Below the pieces are notes generated by a model. It worked only from the letters and a program-made list of their open reading frames with translations, did not search any database and was not told where the DNA came from. Positions 1 to 7,336 of a stretch of DNA of 9,104 nucleotides are shown here, piece after piece. Made by a program: the position numbers and the translations under genes. This DNA comes from Halanaerobiaceae bacterium (lineage in GTDB: Bacteria; Bacillota; Halanaerobiia; Halanaerobiales; DTU029). Where the stretch lies: assembly GCA_012521855.1 (NCBI GenBank), contig JAAYLO010000300.1, forward strand, positions 1 to 9,104, written 5' to 3'. How positions within the stretch are numbered: position 1 is the first letter of the stretch; every line of letters begins with the position of its first letter.

Positions 1-156
1 GATATACAGACCGCCATTAATGACGGCTCCATATCTATTCTGGTCTTGAGTGGTGAAACAAAAAAAGAGGATTTAAATACCTTTGAAGGAAAGATAGATT
101 TTACTTTTAACAGTATAGGAGATCTGCTATATTCCTTGAAAAAAACTAATGTTTAA
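1..156 (+). CDS. C-terminal end of a HAD-superfamily (NagD-like, HAD-IIA) phosphatase, partial
   Basis: Reading from base 1 gives 51 residues and a TAA at 154-156; the start lies outside the window. The visible part reads IQTAINDGSISILVLSGETK, followed shortly by EDL and, further on, FNSIGDLL. This matches the C-terminal end of HAD-IIA phosphatases (NagD/AraL/PGP type), where a strand carrying LVLTG-type residues, a T-x-x-DL motif and a final S-hydrophobic-x-DLL helix close the Rossmann core. Family members dephosphorylate sugar phosphates, nucleotides or phosphoglycolate in the cytoplasm; the substrate cannot be told from this fragment. The catalytic Asp motifs would lie upstream and are not visible. 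The gene is co-oriented with asnS, but a 107-base gap with terminator-like structure separates them, so they may be separate units. The family call rests on a short tail only. Confidence 0.65.
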   Translation, partial: DIQTAINDGSISILVLSGETKKEDLNTFEGKIDFTFNSIGDLLYSLKKTNV

Positions 157-172
157 AGAAGGTTTTTTGCCA

Positions 173-203
173 TTGATAAAGAATAATATAAACTGGTTAT
201 AAT
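173..203 (+). promoter_or_regulatory. Weak candidate sigma-A promoter for asnS
   Basis: TTGATA (173-178) resembles a -35 box and TATAAT (198-203) is an exact -10 consensus. The spacer is 19 bases, longer than the preferred 17. Transcription would start near 210, within the dyad described at 190-221, so that hairpin would not form in this transcript. AT-rich DNA throws up such matches often. The 107-base gap before asnS is nonetheless the most likely place for the cluster's promoter. Confidence 0.3.
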
Positions 204-231
204 AATTATAAGAATCGGTTTCTTTTTTTTT
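190..231 (+). terminator. Possible AT-rich intrinsic terminator of the upstream HAD gene
   Basis: A perfect inverted repeat, TTATAAT (197-203) and ATTATAA (205-211), surrounds one central base. Outer arms AAACTG (190-195) and CGGTTT (216-221) can extend it with one G-U pair across a small internal loop. A run of nine T (223-231) follows after one C. Hairpin plus T-run is the layout of a Rho-independent terminator, but the inner stem is almost all A-T, so it would be weak. Part of the same sequence resembles a -10 box, so the structure may serve another purpose. Confidence 0.35.
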
Positions 232-250
232 AAGAGAAACACAGAAGATA

Positions 251-256
251 AGGAGG
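251..256 (+). promoter_or_regulatory. Ribosome binding site of asnS
   Basis: AGGAGG is a full match to the anti-Shine-Dalgarno core and lies 7 bases before the ATG at 264. It fixes the asnS start and suggests strong translation. Confidence 0.85.
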
Positions 257-263
257 AAGTAAG

Positions 264-1661
264 ATGGACTATTTTAAAAGAAAAAAAATCAAGGATATTC
301 TATATAACAATATCAGCAGAGAGGAATATCAGGATATTGTAGTTTTAGGCTGGGTACGGACAAAAAGGGTTTCCAAGAATATTGCTTTCATTGAATTAAA
401 TGATGGGAGTACCCTTCATAATTTACAGATTGTTTTTCTGGAATCAGAGAAATTCCCGCTTGATAATATAAGTACAGGAACCAGCTTAAGAGTTAAGGGT
501 TACCTTGAAGAATCAGAAGGCAGGGAACAGAGTCTGGAACTGAAGGCAGAGGAGTTAACCATTATCGGTGATGCTCCAGCTGATTATTTATTACAGAAGA
601 AAAGACATAGTTTTGAATTTTTACGTGAGATTGCCCACTTACGACCGCGTACAAATACTTTTGGTGTAATAAACCGTTTCAGGAGCAAACTGGCTAATGT
701 AATACATAGCTATTTTCAATCAAGGGGTTTTTATTATATACATTCACCTATTATTACAACCAGTGATGCAGAAGGTGCAGGGGATTTATTCCAGGTCACA
801 ACTCTGGACTTAAACAACCTTCCGCTGAGTGAAGACGGTTCAGTAGATTATAGCAGTGACTTTTTTGGAGTAAAGGCAGGGTTGACCGTAAGCGGACAGC
901 TGGAGGCTGAGGTTCTGGCCACTGCCTTAGGTGATGTATATACCTTTGGCCCTACTTTCAGGGCAGAAAACTCCAATACATCGAGACATGCTTCAGAATT
1001 CTGGATGGTTGAACCTGAGATGGCCTTTTGTGAACTGGATGAAATGATGGATATCATTGAAGATTTCCTAAAATATCTTTTCAGATATTCACTGGAAGAA
1101 GCAAAAGAAGAGATGGCATTTTTCAATAAATGGATTGATAATGAAAGGATAAAAATCCTGGAAGATATAATCAGTGCTGATTTTGAACGTATCACATATA
1201 CAGAGGCCGTTAAAATCCTGGAAAAAGCTGATGCAGAGTTCGAGTATCCCGTTAAGTGGGGTATTGATTTACAGTCAGAACATGAAAGATATTTAACAGA
1301 AAAACACTTTAAAAAACCGATTATGGTCACTGATTATCCGAAAGAGATTAAGGCCTTTTACATGAGATTGAATGATGATGATAAGACAGTACGGGCAGTG
1401 GATTGTCTGGTACCAAAGGTTGGAGAAATAATCGGGGGCAGCCAGAGAGAAGAAAGACATGATATTCTCCTAAAAAGGATGAAAGATATGCAGATGGATA
1501 TTGATAATTACCAGTGGTTCCTTGATCTGAGGAAATATGGTACTGTACCTCATTCCGGCTTTGGCCTGGGTTTTGATAGAATACTGATGTATATCTCAGG
1601 CATGAGTAATATCAGGGATGTTATTCCTTTCCCGAGAACTCCTGGTAATGCCAGATTCTAA
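264..1661 (+). CDS. asnS: Asparaginyl-tRNA synthetase
   Basis: This class II aminoacyl-tRNA synthetase joins asparagine to tRNA-Asn with ATP in the cytoplasm. The 465-residue length is normal for bacterial AsnRS. Residues about 25-105 form the N-terminal OB-fold anticodon-binding domain (GWVRTKR and ELNDGS motifs). The catalytic domain follows: a motif 1 region with YIHSPIITTSDAEGAGDLF around 158-176, motif 2 with FRAENSNTSRHASEF at 232-246, and motif 3 with GFGLGFDRI at 432-440. The protein ends in PFPRTPGNARF, as is typical. The GAGDLFQVTTLDL stretch followed by a short linker and LTVSGQLEAE is characteristic of AsnRS rather than AspRS, and the GAD insertion of bacterial AspRS is absent. 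The start is set by the AGGAGG 7 bases upstream. It is the first gene of the probable plus-strand operon. Its presence implies direct charging of tRNA-Asn, at least in part. No T-box leader is visible upstream. Confidence 0.97.
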   Translation: MDYFKRKKIKDILYNNISREEYQDIVVLGWVRTKRVSKNIAFIELNDGSTLHNLQIVFLESEKFPLDNISTGTSLRVKGYLEESEGREQSLELKAEELTIIGDAPADYLLQKKRHSFEFLREIAHLRPRTNTFGVINRFRSKLANVIHSYFQSRGFYYIHSPIITTSDAEGAGDLFQVTTLDLNNLPLSEDGSVDYSSDFFGVKAGLTVSGQLEAEVLATALGDVYTFGPTFRAENSNTSRHASEFWMVEPEMAFCELDEMMDIIEDFLKYLFRYSLEEAKEEMAFFNKWIDNERIKILEDIISADFERITYTEAVKILEKADAEFEYPVKWGIDLQSEHERYLTEKHFKKPIMVTDYPKEIKAFYMRLNDDDKTVRAVDCLVPKVGEIIGGSQREERHDILLKRMKDMQMDIDNYQWFLDLRKYGTVPHSGFGLGFDRILMYISGMSNIRDVIPFPRTPGNARF

Positions 1662-1678
1662 AAAACAGGGGGTCCTAT

Positions 1679-3571
1679 ATGTCCAGAAAATATTTTTCTT
1701 TTTTGCTCATCATGATTATGGTTTTTCTGGCTCAATTTAGCGGAATGTGTTTTGCAGCCAATGAAGAACAAAGTATTACAGAAAAGACTTATCAGTTAGT
1801 TGTATACGGAGGAGAACCGGAAGGGATATCTGCCGCCATTACTGCAGCCCGGAAAGGAATTAATACCTTATTGCTGTTAAAAAGAGAAAAACCGGGCGGG
1901 CTTATGACATACGGTGCTCTTAATTTTCTTGATATTAACCAGGGGCCTGATGGGAAAAGCCTGAATAAGGGTTTTTTTGCTGAGTGGCATGAAAGGGTCG
2001 GGGGGAAAACCACCTTTTCCATCAATGATGCCATGGAGATCTTTCAAAAAATGCTTGAAGATGAAGAAATGCTGGAGATTATTAGTAATGCAAAATTATG
2101 TAATGTAAAAAAAACTGACGATAAAATAAATAGTATAATTATTGAAACAGAAAAAGGTTTACAGGAAATAGGGGCAATGTTTTTTATAGATGCCAGCCAG
2201 GATGCTGATCTGGCGGTGATGGCTGGAGCTCCTTTCTTTATAGGAGGGGCAGATATCGGACTGCCGGAAAGATATATGGCTGCTACACTTGTTCTCCATA
2301 TAGGCAATGTCAACTGGCAGAGACTGGCCGTTGATGCCAGAAGCAATAAATTCGGCCCTTCCTATATTAACCAGGACAATGCCTGGGGATTTGTGGAGAT
2401 TGGCAATCTATATAAACCTGTTGATAAAAATACAAGACTGAGAGGACTTAATATAGTAATCGAAGAAAAAGGATCTGTGTGTGAGGTTTATATCAATGCA
2501 TTACTGGTTTTTGACTTTAATCCGGTGAATCCTGATTCTCTCAAAATGGCTTACCGGCGTGCTGAAAAAGAAGCAGAGCATGTTCTCGAATTTTTAAAAG
2601 GAAATTTATCAGGATTTGAAAATGCAGTACTTTTAGCTTTTCCAGAAGAATTGTATGTCCGTGAGAGCAGACATATGGTCGCAAAGTATCAGCTAAAGGT
2701 CAGTGATCTCTTACATAACCGGATAGCTGATGATACTATTGCTCTGGCCTCATATCCTCTGGATTACCAGGCTTCAACACCGGAATACCATGGTTTTGTT
2801 CTTTTCAATCCGCAAATTTACGGTATTCCCTTCCGTTCTTTACTGCCTGTGAATCTTGAGAATTTATTGGTTGCAGGCAGGAGTGCGGGGTATAGCTCGC
2901 TGGCTGCCGCCAGTGCCCGGGTTTTACCGACAGGAATGGCTGCTGGAGAAGCTGCCGGCCTCATAGTATCTTATCTTATAAAAACTGGCCTGGAAATAGG
3001 TGATATTATTGAGGGCAGGCAAATTATCAATAAAGAATTTTTTAGTAAAATACGTATGGAAACAGGGATAGATGAACTTTTAAAAAGATACAACAAATAC
3101 ATTAACCGTAATCTGATAGGTACAATCAATGATCAGGAAACAATAAAACATATCGAATATCTGCTTTCCTGGGGGTTGATAATGGGTGGTTACCAGAATG
3201 ATTTCAGGCTGGGAGAAACGATTACAGAACGCGAGTTTGCTCATATTATCATAAAGGGTTTGAAACAACAATCTGCTCCGATACTCTATGACTGGATTCC
3301 CGGAGGCCTGGAGGCTGTAAGCAGTAATGTTCCTTTGACAAGAGATCAGGCCGCCATGATACTGATTGCAGCTGTAAGCAAACCGATATCAGTAATAGAA
3401 CCGGATGAATATTTTGCAAAGGCTTATGAGTATGGTTTAATAGCTGATACTATTTATGAAAATATGAAGGAAAACAGAGTACTGAACCGTGCTGAGGCTT
3501 ATACTCTGATATCATTCTTTCTGCAAAAATATCAGATACCTGAAGAAATAAGATTCTATAGAGGAGAGTAG
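1679..3571 (+). CDS. Secreted FAD-dependent oxidoreductase with C-terminal SLH-like repeats
   Basis: This 630-residue protein has three parts. Residues 1-26 look like a Sec signal peptide: SRK, a long hydrophobic stretch, then CFA before the likely cleavage site. From residue 38 comes an FAD-binding Rossmann fold of the FAD_oxidored (PF12831-like) type: VVYGGEPEGISAAITAARKG at 41-60, a PGGLMTYG segment at 72-79, DASQDADLAVMAG at 171-183, and the closing FAD segment LLVAGRSAGYSSLAAASARV at 396-415, then PTGMAAGEAAG. Residues about 486-618 resemble degenerate SLH repeats: IEYLLSWGLIMGGY...ITEREF, then LTRDQAAMI, then AKAYEYGLIAD...LNRAEAYT. SLH domains bind pyruvylated cell-wall polymers, so I infer that the enzyme is exported and held at the wall. 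Substrate and electron acceptor are unknown. The first Rossmann motif departs from strict GxGxxG (GGEPEG), which is normal in this family. The start has AGGGGGT at 1667-1673. It lies 17 bases after asnS and 3 before the methyltransferase gene. Confidence 0.85.
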   Translation: MSRKYFSFLLIMIMVFLAQFSGMCFAANEEQSITEKTYQLVVYGGEPEGISAAITAARKGINTLLLLKREKPGGLMTYGALNFLDINQGPDGKSLNKGFFAEWHERVGGKTTFSINDAMEIFQKMLEDEEMLEIISNAKLCNVKKTDDKINSIIIETEKGLQEIGAMFFIDASQDADLAVMAGAPFFIGGADIGLPERYMAATLVLHIGNVNWQRLAVDARSNKFGPSYINQDNAWGFVEIGNLYKPVDKNTRLRGLNIVIEEKGSVCEVYINALLVFDFNPVNPDSLKMAYRRAEKEAEHVLEFLKGNLSGFENAVLLAFPEELYVRESRHMVAKYQLKVSDLLHNRIADDTIALASYPLDYQASTPEYHGFVLFNPQIYGIPFRSLLPVNLENLLVAGRSAGYSSLAAASARVLPTGMAAGEAAGLIVSYLIKTGLEIGDIIEGRQIINKEFFSKIRMETGIDELLKRYNKYINRNLIGTINDQETIKHIEYLLSWGLIMGGYQNDFRLGETITEREFAHIIIKGLKQQSAPILYDWIPGGLEAVSSNVPLTRDQAAMILIAAVSKPISVIEPDEYFAKAYEYGLIADTIYENMKENRVLNRAEAYTLISFFLQKYQIPEEIRFYRGE

Positions 3572-3574
3572 ATT

Positions 3575-4081
3575 ATGGAATATTCATTTTTTTCTTATCC
3601 ATCACCACTGGGAATACTGAATATTAGATTTACAGAGAGAGGGGTATTGGGGATATCTTTCCTGGAAAATGAACAAAATATTAACAACTGTAATAAAGCA
3701 CAGGTACACGATGCTGATCTTATAGTGTATAAATATTTATTTAAAGAACTGAATAATTATTTTCTCGGAAGATTAAAAAAGTTTGAGGTGCCAATAATAT
3801 TACAGGGAACAGAATTCCAGATAAAGGTCTGGCAGGAGATTTTAAAAATCCCATACGGTGAGTCAAAAACATATGGAGAAATTGCCAGATCAATCGGCAT
3901 GCCCGATTCAGCACGGGCTGTCGGAAGGGCCAGCCATGAGAACAAAATACCCATAATAATACCATGCCACCGCGTAATTGGTGTAAATGGAAAGCTGACA
4001 GGTTATGCCAGTGGTCTGGATAAAAAACAGTGGCTGCTTAAACATGAGCAAAAACATAAAGAAGGTGAAGAAATTGGCTAA
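3575..4081 (+). CDS. ogt: Methylated-DNA--protein-cysteine methyltransferase (Ogt type)
   Basis: This 168-residue suicide repair protein transfers the alkyl group from O6-alkylguanine (or O4-alkylthymine) in DNA to its own cysteine. Residues 1-75 are the variable N-terminal domain (ribonuclease-like fold), beginning with the usual YPSPLG and GVLGISF segments. From about residue 79 comes the conserved C-terminal domain: TEFQIKVWQEILKIPYGESKTYGEIA, the helix-turn-helix with ARAVGRA, including the likely arginine finger R114, and the active site PCHRV at 130-134 with acceptor Cys131. The usual NP dipeptide before the active site is NK here (123-124), a minor variation. There is no Ada-type N-terminal zinc or AraC domain, and the length fits a stand-alone Ogt. 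The Shine-Dalgarno GAGGAGAG (3561-3568) lies inside the end of the preceding gene, so translation is probably coupled. The 3' end overlaps pepF. Confidence 0.94.
   Translation: MEYSFFSYPSPLGILNIRFTERGVLGISFLENEQNINNCNKAQVHDADLIVYKYLFKELNNYFLGRLKKFEVPIILQGTEFQIKVWQEILKIPYGESKTYGEIARSIGMPDSARAVGRASHENKIPIIIPCHRVIGVNGKLTGYASGLDKKQWLLKHEQKHKEGEEIG
4063..4068 (+). promoter_or_regulatory. Ribosome binding site supporting a TTG start for pepF
   Basis: AGGTGA pairs with the 3' part of the anti-Shine-Dalgarno (AGGAGGTGA consensus) and lies 5 bases before TTG at 4074. The alternative ATG at 4044 has no purine-rich site at a useful distance. The site lies within the last codons of the methyltransferase gene, so ribosomes finishing that gene at 4081 could restart here. 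Confidence 0.5.
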
Positions 4082-5870
4082 AGAATTACCGTTAAGATCT
4101 GAAATAAATGAAGAATACAAATGGAAACTGGAGGATATCTATCCTTCGGATGAAGAATGGGAAAAAGATTTTGACAAAGTTAAAGAGATGCTCATCAGCA
4201 TAAAGGATTTTCAGGGCAATCTGGTCACTTCCAGTACCCGCCTTTATGAGGGCCTCTATTATATAATGGAAATTGATGAAATAGTCTCCCGTTTATATGC
4301 TTATGCCCACATGAGAAGTGATGAAGATACAACAAACAGCAAATACCAGGGGCTGGAAAACCGCGCCCTGGGGATTTATAGTGAATATAAAAGCAGCACT
4401 TCTTTTATGATCCCGGAGATAATCAGCTTATCAAAAGAGGAGCTGTCTAAATATATTGAGGAAAATAATGAGCTGAAAATTTACGGCCATTTTTTGAAAA
4501 ATATAATGAGGAAAAAAGAGCATTATTTGAGTGCAGATGAAGAAAAATTACTGGCAATGTCCGGAGAAATAATACAGGGACCTGATAATATTTTCAGCAT
4601 GTTAAATAATGCTGATCTGGTTTTTCCTGTAATAAAAAATGAAGAAGGAGAAGAGGTCAGGCTTACACATGGAAGATATATAGACTTTATGATCAGTAAA
4701 GACCGGAGTGTCAGAAAAAATGCCTTTACATCATTATATAGTAAATATAAGGAATTTAATAATACCTTTGCGGCAATACTCAGTACAAATGTAAAGGGGC
4801 ATATTTTCCATGCCAGGGCCCGTAAATACAATTCCTCCCTGGAAGCAGCCCTTGATGTTGATAATATTTCCGTTGATATCTATGTTAATCTGATTGATAC
4901 TGTAAAAGAAAATATAGATGATATGTATAGATATATTTCCTTACGGAAAAAAGTCTTAAAACTGGATGAAATCCATATGTATGATATCTATGCTCCCCTG
5001 GTAGATGAGCTGGATCTAAGGATATCCTATGAAGAGGCAAAAGATATTGTTACAAGGGGACTGGCACCACTGGGAGAAGAATATATAGAAATATTAAATG
5101 AAGGATTTAATGAGGGCTGGATTGATGTTTATGAAAACAGGGGGAAAAGAGCAGGGGCATATTCATCAAGCTGTTACGGAGTTCATCCCTATGTTTTACT
5201 GAATTATGTTGATAACCTGGATAATGTGTTTACACTGGCTCATGAAATGGGGCATGCCATACACACTTATTATTCTGACAAGAATCAGCCTTATGTTTAT
5301 GGTGATTACAAAATATTCCTGGCAGAGGTTGCCTCTACCCTGAATGAAATCCTGTTATCACATTATCTCCTCGAAAAAACAGATGATGTAAAGATGAAAA
5401 GGTATCTTATAAATAACTATCTGGAACAATTCCGGGGAACAGTAATCCGCCAGACCAAGTTTGCTGAATTTGAAAAGATTATACATGATGAGGCAGAAAG
5501 AGGAGTCCCTCTGACAGCTGAATATCTCAATGAAATATATTACCAGTTAAATAAAGATTATTATGGAGAAGAGATGGTAATTGATGATGAAATCGCCCTT
5601 GAATGGTCCAGGATACCGCATTTTTATTATAATTTCTATGTATATAAATATGCGACAGGTTTTTCAGCTGCCTCAGCCCTGGCCAGCAAAATTATCAGTG
5701 AAGGGGATTCAGCAGTAGAGAAATACATGAATTTCTTAAAGAGCGGGGATTCTGATTATCCAATAAATATTCTTAAAGCAGCAGGAGTGGATATGAGTAC
5801 ACCCGGGTCGGTGAATTCTGCCATAGCTTTGTTCAGGGAATATATTACTAGATTTGAAGAACTGCTTTAA
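4074..5870 (+). CDS. pepF: Oligoendopeptidase F (M3B zinc metallopeptidase)
   Basis: This cytoplasmic zinc endopeptidase of family M3B cuts oligopeptides. From TTG 4074 it has 598 residues, the usual PepF length. The N-terminus shows the family opening LPLRSEINEEYKWKLEDIYPSD. A long helical domain follows, then the catalytic domain: GAYSSSCYGVHPYV (about 361-374), the zinc motif HEMGH (390-394) and the third ligand Glu418 in AEVAS, the expected 24 residues on. The conserved substrate-binding segment HFYYNFYVYKYATGFSAA starts near 516. All key residues are present, so it should be active. The start is uncertain: TTG 4074 has a good ribosome site and overlaps the methyltransferase gene by 8 bases, ATG 4044 overlaps by 38 bases without a clear site, and the open frame reaches ATG 4005. 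There is no signal peptide with the preferred start. pepV follows after 41 bases, and the two peptidases could act in sequence on peptides. Confidence 0.93.
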   Translation: MAKELPLRSEINEEYKWKLEDIYPSDEEWEKDFDKVKEMLISIKDFQGNLVTSSTRLYEGLYYIMEIDEIVSRLYAYAHMRSDEDTTNSKYQGLENRALGIYSEYKSSTSFMIPEIISLSKEELSKYIEENNELKIYGHFLKNIMRKKEHYLSADEEKLLAMSGEIIQGPDNIFSMLNNADLVFPVIKNEEGEEVRLTHGRYIDFMISKDRSVRKNAFTSLYSKYKEFNNTFAAILSTNVKGHIFHARARKYNSSLEAALDVDNISVDIYVNLIDTVKENIDDMYRYISLRKKVLKLDEIHMYDIYAPLVDELDLRISYEEAKDIVTRGLAPLGEEYIEILNEGFNEGWIDVYENRGKRAGAYSSSCYGVHPYVLLNYVDNLDNVFTLAHEMGHAIHTYYSDKNQPYVYGDYKIFLAEVASTLNEILLSHYLLEKTDDVKMKRYLINNYLEQFRGTVIRQTKFAEFEKIIHDEAERGVPLTAEYLNEIYYQLNKDYYGEEMVIDDEIALEWSRIPHFYYNFYVYKYATGFSAASALASKIISEGDSAVEKYMNFLKSGDSDYPINILKAAGVDMSTPGSVNSAIALFREYITRFEELL

Positions 5871-5904
5871 ACAATAAAAAAGGGAAAAACAATTGATGTG
5901 TCTC

Positions 5905-5911
5905 AGGGGAG
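5905..5911 (+). promoter_or_regulatory. Shine-Dalgarno abutting the pepV start codon
   Basis: AGGGGAG is the only strong purine-rich site before pepV, and it touches the ATG at 5912 with no spacer. No other in-frame start lies upstream, because TGA at 5894-5896 closes the frame. Downstream, the next in-frame ATG is codon 40; only ATA (5915) and ATT (5921) codons lie nearer, and ATT 5921 would have a 9-base spacer. Initiation at ATG 5912 may therefore be poor. Confidence 0.5.
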
Positions 5912-7321
5912 ATGATAAAGATTAGAAAATATATTGAAGACAAAATTAATGAATTAAGTTCTGATATTATAAAATCAACACAGAAACTTTTGCAGATAAA
6001 AAGCGTTAAAGATAAGGCAGAAAAGAATATGCCCTTTGGAAAAGGAATAAACGACTGCCTGGAGACTACCCTGAATATTGCAGAAAAGCTGGGCCTGAAA
6101 ACAAAAAATCTTGACGGTTATGCCGGTTATGCAGAAATAGGTGAAGGCAATGAACTTATAGGTATATTGTGTCATCTGGATGTTGTACCTGAAGGGCGGG
6201 GCTGGACCTATCCCCCCTACGGAGGGGAAATACATGATGGGAAAATTTACGGACGGGGTGCCATAGACAATAAAGGCCCCGCTGTTGCCGTACTATATGC
6301 CCTAAAATGCCTGAAAGATAGTGGAATTGAACCGGGCAAAAGAATCAGGCTGATTCTCGGTACTGATGAAGAGAATGACTGGCAGGGGCTTGCTTATTAT
6401 CTTGAAAAAGAGGATATGCCGGATCTGGCTTTTACACCTGATGCAGAATTTCCCGTAATATACGGAGAGAAAGGCATATTGCATATTTGTTTATCAAAAA
6501 AGATTCATGCCGGCAGGTCGGAGAAAGTTGAATACCTGAGTATTTCAGGCGGAAATGCTGTAAATATGGTACCTGATTTCTGTCAGGCGGTCATAAGGAC
6601 AGATGAAGGAGAACTGATAAAAGAATCCCTTACAGAATATCTTGCTGATAATAATGTAAAACTTGAGATAGAAGAAAGCAATGACAGTATTATTATAAAT
6701 TCTTAAGGCATATCTGCCCATGGCAGCCTGCCGGAAAAGGGTTTGAATGCCGTTTCCCAATTAATGCTATTCTTAAAAACACTGGATGTTTTTAATGATG
6801 AGATTAAGGATATATTGAATTTTTACAGTGAAAAAATAGGCATGGAGACCAGCGGTGAGCGTATGGGCTGTAATTTCAGTGATCCTGAATCCGGGAATCT
6901 AAGCTTTAATGTAGGAAAAATAGAGCTCTCTTTAGAAACAGTCAGGATTTTTATCGACATAAGGTATCCAGTTACGATTGATAAAGAAACAGTTTCTGCT
7001 TCGATTATAAAGACCTGTGATGATTTTAATTTTCAATATAATGAACTTGCCCACAGGGCTCCCCTTTATGTTAAAAAAAGTGATCCGCTGGTAGAGAAAT
7101 TAATGGAAGTTTATCAGGAATATACAGGTGATATGAGAGAACCCATAACAATCGGCGGAGGAACCTATGCTCGCGGTTTAAAGAAGGCAGTAGCATTCGG
7201 GCCTTTACTGCCGGGCAGACCGGAACTGGCCCATCAAAAAGATGAGTATATTGAAATAGATGATCTTCTCTTAATTACCAGGATATATGCATCTGCAATC
7301 CTGGAACTGGCTGATAATTGA
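5912..7321 (+). pseudogene. pepV: PepV-type M20 dipeptidase, interrupted by one in-frame stop codon
   Basis: PepV is a cytoplasmic two-zinc dipeptidase of family M20. The frame spans 469 codons plus the stop, normal PepV length, but codon 265 is TAA (6704-6706). On both sides the same frame continues without a shift: ...SIIINS, stop, GISAHGSLPEKGLNAVSQL.... Expected residues are all present: zinc ligands and catalytic residues His88 and Asp90 (CHLDVVPEG), Asp119 (GAIDNKG), Glu153/Glu154 (TDEEND), Asp177 (TPDAEFP), then after the stop His270 (SAHGS) and His441 (LAHQKDE). These lie within two residues of the positions I recall for Lactobacillus PepV. The stop falls in the lid domain, so the 264-residue N-terminal product would lack His270 and His441 and should be inactive. 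Automated annotation may list two fragments, 5912-6706 and 6743-7321 (TTG start), but the second has no proper ribosome site. A recent nonsense mutation or a sequence error explains it best. The next gene, argS, is convergent. Confidence 0.85.
6704..6706 (+). other. Premature TAA stop inside pepV
   Basis: This TAA lies between the codons AAT TCT and GGC ATA TCT GCC CAT GGC, which encode NS and GISAHG. The conserved SAHGS motif of PepV resumes four codons later in the same frame, so this is a substitution and not an indel. A single base change from AAA, GAA, CAA, TTA, TCA, TAC or TAT would create it. Confidence 0.9.
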
Positions 7322-7336
7322 ATATCAAAACAAAAA

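Noticed and set aside
139..169. Terminator formed by the A-run and T-run at the end of the HAD gene
   Set aside because: AAAAAAC and GTTTTTT could pair around a 15-base loop, but the stem is nearly all A-T and no T-run follows it.
157..263. T-box riboswitch controlling asnS
   Set aside because: The gap is too short for a typical T-box leader, and I see no conserved T-box sequence (GGGTGG-type) or Stem I motifs.
848..1330. Minus-strand reading frame within asnS (and similar ones elsewhere)
   Set aside because: It lies wholly opposite a well-supported gene, has no recognisable domain and no ribosome site. The other antisense frames across the window behave the same way.
1679..1760. Lipoprotein signal at the N-terminus of the flavoprotein
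   Set aside because: The residues before Cys24 are S-G-M, which does not fit the lipobox. A normal Sec cleavage after CFA fits better.
6704..6706. Selenocysteine or pyrrolysine recoding at the internal stop
   Set aside because: The codon is TAA; these residues use TGA and TAG. No family knowledge places a special residue at this site.
6690..6745. Frameshift splitting pepV into two genes
   Set aside because: The downstream frame equals the upstream one (the distance from 5912 to 6743 is a multiple of three), and the conserved SAHGS motif is read in that frame right after the stop. The lesion is a substitution.
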